Part shown: positions 1 through 13,045 of the stretch, one piece after another
Position numbering within the stretch: the first letter of the stretch is position 1
How the letters are laid out: each line of letters begins with the position of its first letter
DNA from: Favolaschia claudopus
Taxonomy: Eukaryota; Basidiomycota; Agaricomycetes; Agaricales; Mycenaceae
Length of the DNA stretch: 64,000 bases
Assembly: GCA_037176885.1 (NCBI GenBank)
Contig: JAWWNJ010000275.1
Span: forward strand, 46,345-110,344
Reading direction: 5' to 3'
Made by a program: the position numbers and the translations under genes
Notes under the pieces: generated by a model
Told to the model about the DNA's origin: nothing
Databases searched by the model: none
Seen by the model: only the letters and a program-made list of their open reading frames with translations

Positions 1-689
1 AATAACTGGGTCCTTACTCAGACCTACCACTTCTCCCAGGACTTGCACTCGATTCCCGAGAGAGAGCGGAGGCTGCGAACCAACCTAGCGACTGAGGGAC
101 AGTTAGAATCCACCGGGCATGAAAGCATGAGAATCAAGTAATACATGTATGTACGTACCAGGCTGACGAGCCGCACACCTTTCGCGTTGAGCAAAATCTT
201 ATACTTCGTTCGCATTGGAGAGCCGAACGAGTCGACGATAACTTCCGTGGATATCTAGACGACATTAAGGGCAGAAATCTGTAAAGGTATAGCATTCCTA
301 CAGTGATTCAAGCGGCAAGGGAAACGGGAGGAGAGAAACAAAGAACGCGCGGGGTCGACAAGAAGAGTTTGGGCTGGAGTAGGAGTCGATTAAAGTTGCG
401 TCATGGGTAGGTTAATGGGAAAACGCAAGCCGGTAGGCTCACATCCATCAACGGGATTACCGGGGTTCAGCGTTGAAGTGGGAACGACGAGTTCGAGACG
501 AGGAATTGAGGTGAATTCAGCTGCAGGAGAGGTAGTTCAGATCAAAGGAACTCACCTTGAGCATGAAACAGCTGGATAACATGTGAGGCCAGCTCTAGCG
601 AATGGCCGAACGCTTCAATTGAATCAGGCGTCGAATGCCTACCTCGCGACCCCGCCCAAGAACTTCAGGAAAGGGGAGATGAGGTGAGA

Positions 690-1950
690 AGAGATGGAGG
701 GGAACACGAACCGCATTGTGTTGCCGGCGGCGCTAGCTTGACTGGTAGATGTCATCGGGAAACGATAACGGATGAAACAATGAAAAAATCTGCTGGTCAA
801 ACTTTGAGTACATTCGACGCTAGAATTTGTTATCGGGAGACTGAGATCATCGGAGCAGATGGTCCAAATCAAGGCTAGGATGTGTTTCGAAAAACAATGA
901 AGCAAGAAAGATAGTTGGGACATACGCTACGAGGATGAGGAGTGAAGGGCCAGGTTAAATTTCTCCCGGGAATCGCGCGCAACGGCCAGGAGAACTGGAG
1001 GAATGAGATCGTGTCAGCGAGGAACGAGAGTCGACTGTTATCGCCGAAAACCTGTGGGGTTGTCGCTTGATGGTGCAATCCGCACGCTAATATCCTCCGA
1101 GGCACATCATAGCAAAAAGGCAACTTTGAATTTATTGAAAGCATGATTCTATACAAAACATATTTGAGCAAAACACAACAGAAATCTACCGCAATAAGGG
1201 AAGAGAAATTCCATTCCATGGTTGTGAGGATATCGATCTGTTTGCAAAGTAAGTGGAGCGACACGAAGCGGGAGATGGAAGAACACTTACGAGTTAAAAT
1301 TGATTACTGAATTTAGAGATACCGTCGTTCTAACGCGAACACGGATGTAGCGACCGCGAGGTAACCGGAACGGTGTCGATGAGCACTTCGAGTCCAAGGG
1401 AATATGAAGGGGGAGAAACAACTACATTGCAATAGAAGGAGGAAGAGGACGTACCATGCACATTACAATGAAATCATTGATGTGGCGACCTGGGCGTGGG
1501 CGGAGCATCGAGACAACGTTGGATTCATCAATCTGCAAAGGGATGTCATTAGTACGATGAATCGAAGGAATAAACTGAGCGGAAACGGAATGAGCGATGC
1601 ACAGAAGGACGAAGGTGTGCTGTGTCGAAGGGCATGCGTTGGAAAAAGGGAGAACGTGGTGGACGAGTGAGAGGTCGGAATAACTCTGGGCGACGTCAGT
1701 GTAGCACGGAGTATCTCGAGGTCGGTGTAGTGGAAGGGAGAGCACGAGTTGGGGGCGAAATTGACGCAGTTATGTGGTGGAATGCGTTAACGGAGGATCG
1801 AGTCGTGGTAATGGGGTACAAGTAACGATTTAGAAGGTGCAAGGTGGCTGGGATGGATGGGGGAGAGGGGGCATGCAATGGGAAGATAAAAAGAAAGGGA
1901 ATATGCAAACGCACCGTCGATATTCTCTTCCTCCACGAAAACCCAGTCTC
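690..1950. repeat. Diverged direct repeat R1
   Basis: This unit shares ordered landmarks with R2 and R3: an 'attgtg' block near 715, a 'cccggga' block near 965, 'tggtgcaatccgc' near 1,070, 'ttctataca' near 1,147, 'gcgaccgcgaggt' near 1,351, and 'aaacgcacc' followed by 'aacccag' near 1,907-1,945. Order and orientation are conserved but spacing is not (about 1.2 kb here between the first and last landmarks, 1.8 kb in R2, 1.4 kb in R3). It is the most diverged copy. Boundaries are approximate. Confidence 0.5.
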
Positions 1951-4900
1951 CGACGAGTGGGAAAGAGGCCGAATTGCTAGCAGAATATGAAAGCGGTTGG
2001 ATAAAGCAGTGAGAAGCAGATTTACTTACCGTCGTTTCCGATATGGTGTGGGGCTGCCGATGATACGAGTATCGAGACGGCGTCGAATCCACTGATCTGA
2101 GAGAATATTGATCAGGATGATCAATGGAAGAGAACAGTAGGGGAGAGGAAGTGAGGGGAAAAGGGAACGAACCGGGAAGGAATCCTCCAGAGAATGAGAC
2201 AGATCGTTCGTTTGAGGGCGGCGCATGAATGGGAGAAGGTGGAGGCAGAGGGGGGTTGAGACGCCAGCGCGACGCGAAGTCAAACGCGAAGGAGGAAGTG
2301 GGCTGACGCAAAGTCAACACCCAGAATCTGGAAGACAGAAGTTCAGATCGTCATAAAACAGGATCAAAAAGAAAACATAGAAAGAAAGTAACTATCCCGC
2401 CCGAAAATACATCTCGGCCGATACGCGCTCGTAGGGCCTATGGTCAGACCCGGCGAGCGCGTGGCGGCTAAGAGGGAATTGAGGATGGAGTCGAAGTGAA
2501 GGGGAGGGCAGAGAACAGTTGAGGTGGCATACCAATTGAGCGAAGATGACGGTCCCTACGGCGCGGTTCGGAGCGTTGAGGTGGGCGGACAGGACAGAAA
2601 CCAAGGTTAGCGTCGACGGGAGGGTTGGCGGTGTCAGGGTATCGAAGCCGCAGGAGGTGACGTGGAAGCGTAGAAAGAGAAACGGGCGTCACAGACGAGG
2701 TGAGTGCGCCGGTGGAATGAATCAAGCTACTTGAAAGAGAAGTTAGTATTGACTGAGAGTGAAAGGGAAGAAGAGACGAGGTGAGAGGGGAGAAACATTC
2801 AGTGCAGAGCAAGGATCGGACGTGTTAAGGGAGGAGAAGGAAGAAGGTGGAAGGTCGAGGCATAACACGGAAAAAGAATTGCGCACTTGTGATCCCTCTT
2901 CCTCCATCTCAACCCGTAATTCCTTCGATCGTGGCGTCAATGCGGGGAGAAGAGGCTTGAAAAGACCAGTAGTATATGAAGAGCAAGTAATGGTTCGTTT
3001 TGAAAAGTCTATATCCGTCGCTGAGTTGAATCAAAAGAGGGGGAAGGGAATGATATAGAACCCACCAGATAGAAAAGACAGAACCAGACGTAGCGTCGAG
3101 AACGCGTCGATCTATCATTTTTGTGTGAGGTGTCAGTGACATCAGATCTGAGGTTGAGAGCGGGGCCCTGGCAGCGCGGTAGACCAAGTAGTGGCGGTGG
3201 CAGCGACGCGGTGTCGAAAGGGATCGGACTTGTCGACGAAGAGGACGCGCCTGCAAGCCATTATGTGCTGGGGCTTTCACTGCCGAAGGGATTGGGTGGC
3301 ACGATCGGAGGCGAGTGGGAGCGCGTCGAGGTGAAAGGCGGGAGGCAAGAAGGAGTGGGAGTGACGTGGCGTGACAGACGCGTTGGCCGGGGCCGAATCG
3401 GGCCGATGCGCAAGCACGATCACATGACATCCTGCGTTGTTTGCTCCCTCCTCTTCCACGCGTCTCTGGTAAAACGCCTCACTCCTTTTGCTTCAGCGTG
3501 CTGTGGTCCTACACAACTATAAGACTATAGCCTTTGACTATCCCAGGGATCTCCCCGACGAAAAGGGTGCCCGCCTTGGGCGCCACTTGGCCCGGCGCCC
3601 TCTGGACGGTGTGGGGTTTCTTTTCGTCTTTCTCGCTTTTCATTTTCTTAAGTCAGCGCAGGAGTCGGCCCTTCTCTAGACAAACTCAACTCGGAACCTC
3701 ATCAGTTCATGGATCGTAGCTCTGTGGTTCAAGATATTTCATTTTATCCAGCCTCATTTGTCCGTTTCAATTACAGTGAATTCGTACACTGTTTACTTGC
3801 GGATCACTTACCGACGTTTCATCCGCAGAACTCGTTGGAGTTGAAAGCAACAGCATTCCCTCACCATTCCCTGCGCAACGCAACGGGGTTTGCTCAGAAT
3901 TATTCTGGTTCAATGGGTGAGTCTTTCATTGAGTTCGTTCGCCATCAAACAAAGAAATAACTGACTTAATTTGATTAGAGCGGATGCTCGGCGCGAGTTG
4001 GCACAAGCAGCGCCGACGAAACGATACCGACGAGGGTGACATTGGCGCGGTGGAGTGTCGAGTTTTACGAGGGGAAATGTAGGTGTGCAGGCAAGGGAAC
4101 CGGTCGGATACGTTATTTGAAGTGGTGCTGTACGCGCGTGGGCGTTGGCGGTGAGATAGAGGACCATCGATCGAGACGTCCTTGAATCCACTGATCTGTA
4201 AAAGTATATCATCAGTATAATCGACGAAAGGCAGAACCTGAACGGAAACGGAACAGACCATAGAACATTGCAATGAACTCGCGCAATGGAATGGAATTGA
4301 AGAAGAAAAATCATGAAACACAGAGAATAGAAATATCAATGGCCGGGGGAAGCGATGTCGAGGCTACGTGGACCAAGCAGTCAGTAAGCGTTAGATACTC
4401 GGGTGAAATAAGAGGTGGGCATGGAACTGAGAATTACTGACGCACCGGTTTTGAGCAAGCAAAACATTCGCCGTTAATGTAGAATCGATGTTGAATGGTG
4501 TATGAGATGTGTGTGTAATTCAAACTGGGAGGACAGTGAGCGAAAAGCCCTAACCAAACCCATCAGCCAAATAGTTCGCAACGCGTTCGCGATAATAAGA
4601 GGGTGGGTCGGGAAGGTAATGAGCTGGTTAAAAGAAGCGAATTGAATTGAAATGGCACTTACATGATTCTTTCCGACACCTTCAGTGACAAGAATGAACA
4701 GGGCTCGTTGCAAGGGCGATGAGGCAAAAGGTAGGACATGTTTACGTACCTTTCTCTGGAGCAGGGTACGTAATGCGAACCGAGAAAGCGAAGCGCCGAG
4801 GTGGCTGCGCAAGCGCTAAAAGAGGCTTGGGGAGGGGTTTGTCCATGCCGGCGCACGATTCGGTAAGTTTGACGCAAACCACAGTTTCAGCATAAAAAAA

Positions 4901-5904
4901 TAGAGACCGCAATATGGCCGCACGAGTATGAGGGGTGTTGATAAGAAAATTGAGAGATCTGGCGGGAAGAACGAGACCAAAAAACTAAAATAAACTGAGA
5001 AAGGCGGATGTACCATGCGCATTATGCAATCCAGCTTCCACGTTGAGGTGACGACTCCAGAATTGTTCTAATCGAAGCTGAACGAGTCCGCGATAAGCTG
5101 AGTGGTAATCAGGGCGACGTGGAGAAAAGGTGTAGGTTGCGCTTACCCGTCCGTTTAGCCGAACGCCACTGGAATGCCACAGCGAGGAATTTCAACTCAT
5201 TGAACCTGGGGGCAAGTCGGATGCTGACGACGCTAGAGAATATGGTAAAGTCAGTGATCGAAAAGAAAGCGAAACAAATGAATCGAGAGTTTACTTGAAC
5301 GAGACCTTCCAATAACATTGAGGCTTAAATGGAGTGCTGAGTACTTCCCGCGATATTGAATCCCAACCGTCACCGCCCATTAACGGGGTCAGAAGGGGTT
5401 AGGAGCCATCGCAGCAACCACCGGCGGAATGCGCCGATGTCAAAAGAGAGGATTTCCAACGAGGCTGGTCGAAACACTAAGTTGAGAACGACTCGGATGA
5501 GATAGAAGGAACGATATTAAACACATACTCGAAGACGAGGAGTACTGAAAGAATAGGACGATATAACTACAAAGTACGACGCGTTAGAGATTTGAAAAGA
5601 CATGTCACAAAACAAGCAAACCCACCCCTGCTTCATGCACTCCCGGCTCACGGCGTCACGAACGCCCGTTTCAAGTATCTCCAGCTCGATGGTCTCAGCA
5701 GGTAGTGGGTAATTAGCGAAATTGGGGTTAGTACAGATCAGAGTTGCTCGCCGTGGCTGGGGATTTGTGGATAGAGCCTAGCAAGAGTGAAATACTCAGT
5801 AAACTGACTCTAGCGGCACGGCGTTCAGGTTGTTGGGCATCGATACACGAGGATGGAACTATGTGAAATGAGTTCAAATGAGATGTAAGAAGAAATGACA
5901 CGAC

Positions 5905-8330
5905 GAGAATTGTGCGGTGGACGAACCGAGATAGATGTGAGAGGTGAATGTTAACGCTGGAAATTCAAACTTGCTAATGTTCGTTTCTGTCAATCGCGAA
6001 CACGACATACTCTTGTATCCGGAATTGTTCCCGGCAATAGCGTCGAAATTCACAGGCGCGGGGAAGCGGTCGCAAGAGATTCGCAGCGACGACGTTGTGA
6101 AAAGATAGTCGAGTTTTTGGGTGGTGACAGCAGAGAGTCGATGTGTACAAAGGGAGGAACCGTCGATCGAGTCAGTCCAAGGATTGAAGTACCGACTAAT
6201 TCAAGGGTAACCAAGCTCCTTGAATGTGGTCTGGATGACGTTTCCATTGACTCTTGACCTCAATCGCGCACCGAAGTTCCTGAAGTTGGAAAACAGGAAA
6301 TGAATTCAGGAACGCCACCTGAAATCGTTGGAATGTCGACGTATAAGGAGATGAATACAGATCTCACATTCCATGCATGTACGGCGTTCGACCGCGATCG
6401 TCGGAGCAAGGGAGCGTAAATCAGATCTAGTATTGGTTTCAGATTCAACGAAGCAAGAAGTATACATAAAACATACGCTGCGAGAAAGAGTAGAGATGGG
6501 GTGGTCGAATCTTCCCGGGATTCGCGCGCAGCTCCCGGGAAAACTGAAGGGATGACATCGCGTCGCAAGGACGACGAAACTTATTGAGGTTCGATCGAAG
6601 GCGAAGGGTGCAATCCGCACTTAAGATCATTCATCGCGTCGCGCCATAGAAGACAAAGGAATTTATTTGATTGCATTCAAATCATTATTCTATACAAGTT
6701 CAATACGAGTGCGATGAAGTTGAATTTTACCCTGGCATTGTTCCCGACTCACGAATCTTCACGCTACCGGTCGGTCGAGAATCGATCTGTTGCCAGAATT
6801 AGTTGAGGACGCAAAGCGGTAAAGAGAAGAGTGCTTACAAATTGAAATCGATAAAATTGAAACCTACCGCTCATTCCGATCCGAATATACGGTGTAGCAA
6901 CTGCGGGGTAATTGGTAGGGCGTTGGTGAAGAGTTTGGGGTGTGAAAAGAATCAAAGGCAACGAAATAGGAAGAGGAAGGGCGACATATATACCTGATTA
7001 TGCCGCGGTGATCAACGCATTGTAAACGTTGACTTAACAGACGTGCGGTGAAATGGGTGGGTGACCACCGCGACGAGATCCAGTCCACTAACCTATAAGT
7101 GGTTGGCGTCAGTGATGAGTACGAGGCAGAGATTAGAAGAATGAGAGAGAAACACAAGAAACGAAGAAAAATAGGAAACGTACGTTGCGTCGAAGGAGAT
7201 TCAAGAAGCGTTGAGGAAGGAGGGCAGCGTGTTGGACGAGGGGCGCGTGGGGAGGGCGCGGGAAAGACGGCGTGGCGCGAGCGCTGACGGCGGCGGGCAG
7301 AATTGAAGGTGTTTCGGTCGGTGTCGTCGTTGTTGAGCGTCTGCGGGACGACGTCTCGTCTTCGGGTTGTCAGGGTAACATGAATGTGATCGGGGATCCG
7401 AAAGGGGGGGCGGCGGTCAATGGGGGGCAGTGTAGACATCGGGCATCGATGTTGCAGGCAAGGGACGGGCGACGGGAGTCGGGGGAGAAGTGTGGCATGA
7501 CGGAGGGCTGGGGATAGGGGTTGGAGAGGTCGGTAGAGAGCGCGGGATGTTGAAGTTGGTGTGGCGGAAGTGGAGAGCCGGAGTCGAGCGGAATCAACGA
7601 AGTCGTTCTGCTAATTGCGTTAGCGCGAGGTTGAGCAGTGGCAAGAACGAGTAAGGGATAAGGGAGAGGTAAGGGTTGAAAGGGAGAATGTGAGGGGGAG
7701 TGGGGAAAGAGGAGTGGAGGGCAGAAATGTATTGGTAATGAGAAAAGAAAAGGAACGTTGAAACGCACCTTAGATTTTCTATTCCTACACAACAACCCAG
7801 GGATTGACGCAGGAGGAGAGTGTTTGAGTCGACGTGGAGACGGGAATGCGAGTTCCGAAGGAGAGTGGCTGCGCGGGAGGTGCGCCGACGCGAAGGGAGG
7901 GGATGGCGCGAGTGCCGAGTGGGTCCGCGGGAAGGTAGAACCCTGCAGTGGTATGATGATTAGTTTTCGTCGTGATGATGATAGGGGAGAAAGGTTATGA
8001 CTTACCTGAGTGGAGGAATAGTTATAGCGGGCGAGGAACGCGGGGGGCGGGAGGAAGAACGAATAACGGAGAGACAGTAGTTGTTTGGCCGCTGGCGGTG
8101 TTGGTGACAGCAGAGGAATCGAGGCCGAAACGAGTCGGCGGCGGCGGGAGACGAGTGGGTGGCCGAGATCGATGACGCGTGGCGGAGGGGATGTTGTTGT
8201 TAGTGGCGGTTGGACGAACTCATCGTCGATGGTGGTGGTGGAAGGCAAGAAGGTTGATGACGGCAGTGATTGATCGTCGGCGATCATCGGTCCGTCGGGA
8301 AACGCCGAAAGTAGACTGAGATCGAGGGCG
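5905..8330. repeat. Diverged direct repeat R2
   Basis: Second copy of the R family, in the same orientation as R1 and R3. The 7,540-7,800 part matches 10,160-10,410 closely by eye, including a long shared stretch beginning 'gcgttagcgcgaggttgag'. The 8,220-8,310 part matches 10,823-10,915, including 'tcgggaaacgccgaaa'. The minus-strand open frame of about 305 codons over 7,370-8,287 falls inside this repeat and is low-complexity, so I do not call it a gene. Boundaries are approximate. Confidence 0.6.
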
Positions 8331-8964
8331 GGCGTGGCGGGATGGGGAGAGCGTAGTGGGAAAGCGGCGGAAGGTGACAGTTATTATCGATAGTGGTCCA
8401 AGTGGGAGATCCGAGTGGGGTCCCTGCTTATGTGTAGATTGGTTTGATTCTCGGCGACGTCGGGCACCGCAGAATGTGGCCAACGAGGAGCAAGGAGCGG
8501 AAAAAATTGAGGAGGAAAGCAAGTAGGAATAGAAAGAAAAGTAATGGCTGATATCCTGCTCGTCTTGATCAAACACATACAGTACTGGCCTCCATGTTAA
8601 ATGTTGTTGTCTTAACCGCCGCCGATTAAGTATTGCTCTGATACGTTCCATACACGGGAAGCGGGACTCTACGACCCTGCTGGAAGGTTGATATCACTCT
8701 AAACGAGAACAGTTGAGAGTCGAGAGTCAGCACATCGCGTTGGCCCAAACGAATCGAGCGAATATGACCCCGAGCCGGCGCGAGTCAGCTGTTGGGATGA
8801 TGGTGTTAACATCGAGACGGTGTGGAAGAAGGAGTAGAGTAAACAACGAAAGTATTGGCATACCGCGGGCATGAATCGTGGATTCGAGACGGTTAGTTTG
8901 CCGATCTGTGAAAGGGATCAATGTCATCAAATGAGGAGACAAGGAGAGGAGAATGAGATGAATT

Positions 8965-10930
8965 GCAAAAGGGCACGGACCGAATTGTGCAGTGGATGAG
9001 CCGTGCTTCCCTGTGTAGATGTAAGCGGGAGATCATAACGGAAGATGAAATCAATAAATTTATGGGTCAGAGGTCGAAGTGCTGACGATGCGCACTCGAA
9101 GTCCTTCCTTGGATGCACGCTGCGCTAAGGGTAGGGACGAATGTGGTCAAATTCTTCCCGGGATTTGCGCTCAACCCCCGGGAGAACTGGCGGGGTTAGA
9201 TGGTTCAAGTCAGGAAGCAGAGACGATTGTTACCATAGAGAAATTGACGACTTTGCGATTGAAAGCCGATGGTGCAATCCCCGCTGAAACATTCACTGCT
9301 TTGCGGCTTAAGAGAGAAGAGCAATTCAATTCAGTTCTATACAAATTCAATACAGGTGAGATACGGTAAGATTTTGACCTGATAACGCGCCCCAGTGATA
9401 ACTTTTGGCGCTCTTGGTGGTGTGAGGATTAATCTGTTGACAAAATCAATCCAGAGTCGGGGAGCGGGAGGAAGAATGGGTGACTGCGAATCAAAATCGA
9501 TAAAAATAACACATACCATCGTTCTACCGAGAATTCACGGTGTAGTGACCGCGAGGTGATTGAGACGGCGTCCGTGAAGACCTCGAGGACGTGTGGAGAG
9601 TTAAGGAAAGAGATTGTAATGAAATGTGGACAGCAAACATACCAGGCAGACTACAATGAATTGTTCAACGCGGTGACGTGCGCGTCGGCGGACATATCAA
9701 GCCGTTGTGGAATCCGTTCATCTAGAAACATAGATCATCAGTGTAAGGAAACGGAACGAGCGACGCCCGAAAATGACAAGATTCTTTGCGCTCGACCGCT
9801 ATGGAGACGTGGTGAAGAGATGCGGGAGCGGGGTGGATGAAGGGTGAACGAAGGGAGCTAGTTGAGGGCGCGAGAGAGGTGGTGGGAAGGCGCGCGGTGG
9901 GCTGATTGAAGGCGTTTCGGTCAGGGTCGTCGTCGTTGAGCTGGAAAGACGCAATTTTCTCGTCTTCGGATGGTCGGGGCATCATGAGCGCGGTCGGCCA
10001 TGCTAAACGAACGCGGCGGGAGCGCAGGCATGGACGGGAAGGGCTTAGGCATGTGGCGTCGATGTCAAAGGCAAGGATTCGATGTTGGGAGTCGGGGAAG
10101 AGGCGCGGCATAGCGGATGGTTTGGAATAAGGATGGGCGAGGTCGGTGGAGCGCGTAGTATGTCGGAGTCGGTGTGGTGGGCGCGGAGAGCCGTCGTCGG
10201 GCGGAAATAACGAACCCGTGCTGTTGATTGCGTTAGCGCGAGGTTGAGCAGTGGAAGGGACGAGTAAGGGATAAGGGAGAGGCCCAGGATGGAAGGGAGA
10301 ATTTGAGGGGGGGTGGGGGAAGAGGAGTGGAGGGCAGAAGTGTATTGGGAATGAGAAAAGAAAAGAAATGTCGAAACGCACCTTGAGTTTTCTATTCCTA
10401 CACGGCAACCCATGTCCTGGTGGGGGCGAAAAGTCTTCAAGTCGACGCAGAGACGGAGACGCGAGCTTCGAAGGAGTGGCCGGGCGGGAGGCACACAGAC
10501 GGGGAGGAAGGCGAGGGCACGAGCGGGATGTGCGGGAAGGGTAACAAATCTAAGAGAATAGTTAGTTTTAGCCGTTGTATGCATAGGGGGAGGACGGCTA
10601 TTACTGAGCTGGATTAAGGAATAGTCATAATGGGAAAGAAGGACGGGAGGGCGGGGAGGGAGGGCGACGGAATACATGAGAGATTTTGAGTTGTTTGGTG
10701 GTGTTGGTGTCAGCGTAGGAATCGACGCCGGAACGAGTCGGTGGCGGCGGGAGAGGGGTAGACGGTGGAAGGCAAGAGGCGTGGCGGAAGGGAGCCGTGT
10801 TGTTAGTCGTTGTTGGACGGAGTCGTCGATGGTGGTGGTGGAAGACAAGAGAGTTTGATGACGGCACTGATTGACCGTCGGCGATCGTCGGCGTGTCGGG
10901 AAACGCCGAAAATAAGCTGCGGTGGAAGGT
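8965..10930. repeat. Diverged direct repeat R3
   Basis: Third copy of the R family, directly repeated with R2 and best conserved against it in the second half. Landmarks: 'gaattgtgcagtggatga' near 8,980, 'cccgggatttgcgc' near 9,156, 'ggtgcaatcc' near 9,270, 'gtgaccgcgaggtgat' near 9,547, and 'gaaacgcacc' near 10,373. R2-like sequence resumes at 10,823-10,915. A 381-codon minus-strand frame (10,045-11,190) overlaps it but is compositionally simple. Confidence 0.6.
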
Positions 10931-11084
10931 GAGTGGGGGCGGGGAGTAGAGGGAGGGGTGGGAAAGTGGCGGGAGTGGCCGGCGAGTGTCCACAGTGGTG
11001 GGGGCGAGGGGCGGGGGACACCGTTTGCCAAAATGACTTTGTTTGTCAGTGATTTGAGCGATCGCCGAGTACGTCCGACAAGAA

Positions 11085-11385
11085 GAGGGCGGGAGTCAAG
11101 CGGGAGTGGCAAAAATTGACGCGGGAGTGGCCGAGTGGCGGGCGAGAACCGTGGGAAGTGGCAGACACTTCGGAGAAACACGGCGGGCAAGTGTCAGGAG
11201 TGGGCGGTGTGGCCGGTGTGTTTTTGCGGGCAACTGGTGGTTGTGTTTGGTTACTCTCGGAAACGGCCGAGACTCGCGTCAGGAGAGTCGCGGGAGTGGG
11301 CGGGAAGTGGGCGGAGTGGCAGGAAAAGTGGCCGTAGTGGTGGGAAGTGGCGGAAGTTCCCGAGAAAGGGGTCGGCGTGGCGGGG
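11085..11385. repeat. Degenerate GGGAGTGGC-type short repeat
   Basis: A stretch built from variants of a 9-12 base G-rich motif (gcgggagtggc, gggaagtggc, gtgggcgg), repeated irregularly and without fixed phase. It ends where the base composition changes to AT-rich DNA. It is low-complexity sequence; all the overlapping + strand open frames here reflect this composition. Confidence 0.5.
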
Positions 11386-11399
11386 ACACTGAAAGCGAC

Positions 11400-11947
11400 C
11401 GTGGGAAACGGTTTTTTTGCTTGAAATCCTGTCTCTGATAGATTTTTTGCGGGTCTCTTTTGAGTTCATCTGTAAAAAGTATTCATTCTAATACTTCAAA
11501 GTGGTGTCTAAAATCCAAGTTGTATATGTTCAGAAAGCGGCGATCAAGGGCTTTCTGATGATATCAAAATCTCGTCCAAATTCGGTCATTGAACTTGAAA
11601 GAACATAGCGGCGGTTGTATTTTTTGAACTTTCACCCTCGGAAGATGGAGGTAAGTATATAATGTGTTAGAGGTGTCCTATTGAGCTGGAATTTTGTGAG
11701 GTAGTAGGGTTGATATTAGTGTTCAAGAATATGTGGTTAGATTAGAGGAAACGGATCATTAAACAGTTTGTTTGAGCAGTTTTTTCTGGAACGGATTGAA
11801 GTTAGTTTTGGTTGAATGAAGCAAAAACAGGATTAGTCTCCGGTTTTTTCTATAATAGACAATAGCTAGGATATTAAAGTGGTACTTAAACAATCAGGGG
11901 CAAGAGGGGATCTCACCCTACGAGAAAAAACCAAGTTTTTTGAAGTA
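11400..11947. other. AT-rich leader before the Helitron gene
   Basis: From about 11.4 kb the sequence is no longer purine-skewed and is AT-richer. No gene is seen. It probably includes the 5' end and promoter of the Helitron whose Rep/helicase gene starts at 11,948. I could not fix the transposon's 5' terminus: Helitrons start with TC and make no target duplication, so the edge cannot be found without another copy. Confidence 0.4.
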
Positions 11948-13045
11948 ATGGTTCCCCGGGCCACTAATATTTACAAGCCTTCTGGCCGATTGGGGCCGCT
12001 CCCAATAGGCGACTCTGCAGTCTTCACTCATGAACCGTTCTCGGTCGAAATCACAGAACATGTCTTCGCCGATATTGTTTTGGGAGACGACTGGATCGCG
12101 ATCTGTCGAGCTGCTGCTAGGGGTGGAGGTGTGGTCTTCGCACCGTATACGTACGAGGAACAATTTAACAGTGAGTGTCCCGAACCTTCCCTTCATTCTT
12201 CTATCCTGTCGTGTTGCATCGGGAACGATACCCGTTGGCCGGCGCGGTTCGATGTGCTCATGTTGTGCGTGCGAACTGCGTATCCTTCGGCCTTCTCGCA
12301 CTCCTTCTCGCACTCTATCTCGTTTATTGTTACCATCTTTACTGACTTCACACTCAGAATTGCCCTCTGTTCCGTCGTATGACGACGCAATTACCCCTGA
12401 GGCGCTGTCTCACACCCCGCAAGGGGAGCCTGCTCTGCAGGACGAATCGGAGGCGCTGTCTCCCACCCCGCAAGGGGAGCCTGCTCTGCAGGAGAAACTT
12501 GAACTGCCTGCTCGTCAGGACGAATCCATGAATAATATGTCTGGGACCGAATCCTTGAATAAATTGTCTGCTTTGCAGGCCGAATCTATAAACAAAACTA
12601 CTATGTTGTCGTCCGACTTGAACTCTGCTGCGGAGATGTCTGTTGATCAACGCAACGTTGGTGATCCATATGTTCGTCTCGATCTGGCGGAAAAGCGCAC
12701 TGTTGTGCAGTACTTCGCCGTAACACGTAATGCAAGTGCAAAAGTCTTGCGGCAGTGGGTACCTCGACATCAACATATGTCGAGGCGCACTTCCGATAGA
12801 CAAGAGAAGAAATCGGCTGTTCTGCGAAATGATTTTGCGACACATGAATGCACAAATAGCTGTCTCGTTTTGAAATCGGAAGCTGATCAAGGAGGATCAA
12901 GGGGAAAGTGTAGTCTCTCTGCAACAGAATTGCAGAAGTGCGCGCTGATGTTGAATCTATATTCGAAGGGGGAAAAGAGAAAGGCCTTGCATCACGGGGA
13001 TGAACCATTGAAGAAGGCCCGAATATCGACCAATTGCTCTAATCT
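11948..13045 (+). pseudogene. Helitron Rep/helicase gene, N-terminal part (exons 1-2), cut by element X
   Basis: This is the beginning of a Helitron transposase, an HUH-type replication initiator fused to a PIF1-family helicase. Exon 1 runs from the first in-frame ATG at 11,948 to 12,170. A GTGAGT..CACTCAG intron (12,171-12,357, 187 bp) follows, then exon 2 from 12,358. The open frame extends upstream to 11,879 only through non-ATG codons. Exon 2 holds two near-identical tandem segments (…TPQGEPALQ…) and a Lys/Arg-rich region, with no catalytic motif. The true coding sequence stops at 13,045, where element X is inserted after the 9-bp target CTCTAATCT; the last few codons of the open frame belong to X. 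The continuation is at 31,329 on the other strand, where the reading frame resumes exactly. This piece is therefore a severed N-terminus, not a separate gene. Confidence 0.85.
13037..13045. repeat. Target-site duplication CTCTAATCT (left partner)
   Basis: Nine bases directly preceding X-left. Its partner is not at the other end of X-left but, inverted, beside X-right at 31,330-31,338. It is part of the Helitron coding sequence (Ser-Asn-Leu codons). Confidence 0.9.

Larger units (their letters stand above)
1..11400. other. Purine-skewed, repeat-rich intergenic block
   Basis: The + strand is strikingly rich in A and G (many gga, gag and aag runs) throughout. The minus strand is correspondingly C/T-rich, which yields long but low-complexity Ser/Pro/Leu/Arg-rich open frames. 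I find no recognisable domain, no consistent exon-intron pattern and no RNA gene. The block is made largely of diverged direct repeats (R1-R3, listed separately) with partial copies elsewhere, for example around 3,960-4,320. The composition changes sharply near 11.4 kb, where AT-richer transposon DNA begins. A long decayed transposon or satellite-like family is possible; no function can be read. Confidence 0.6.

Noticed and set aside
7370..8287. 305-codon minus-strand open frame
   Set aside because: Low-complexity Ser/Pro/Leu/Arg composition from the purine-rich + strand, inside diverged repeat R2, no domain or codon-level conservation with the matching part of R3.
10045..11190. 381-codon minus-strand open frame
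   Set aside because: Same composition effect in R3; homologous positions in R2 are not open in the same frame throughout.
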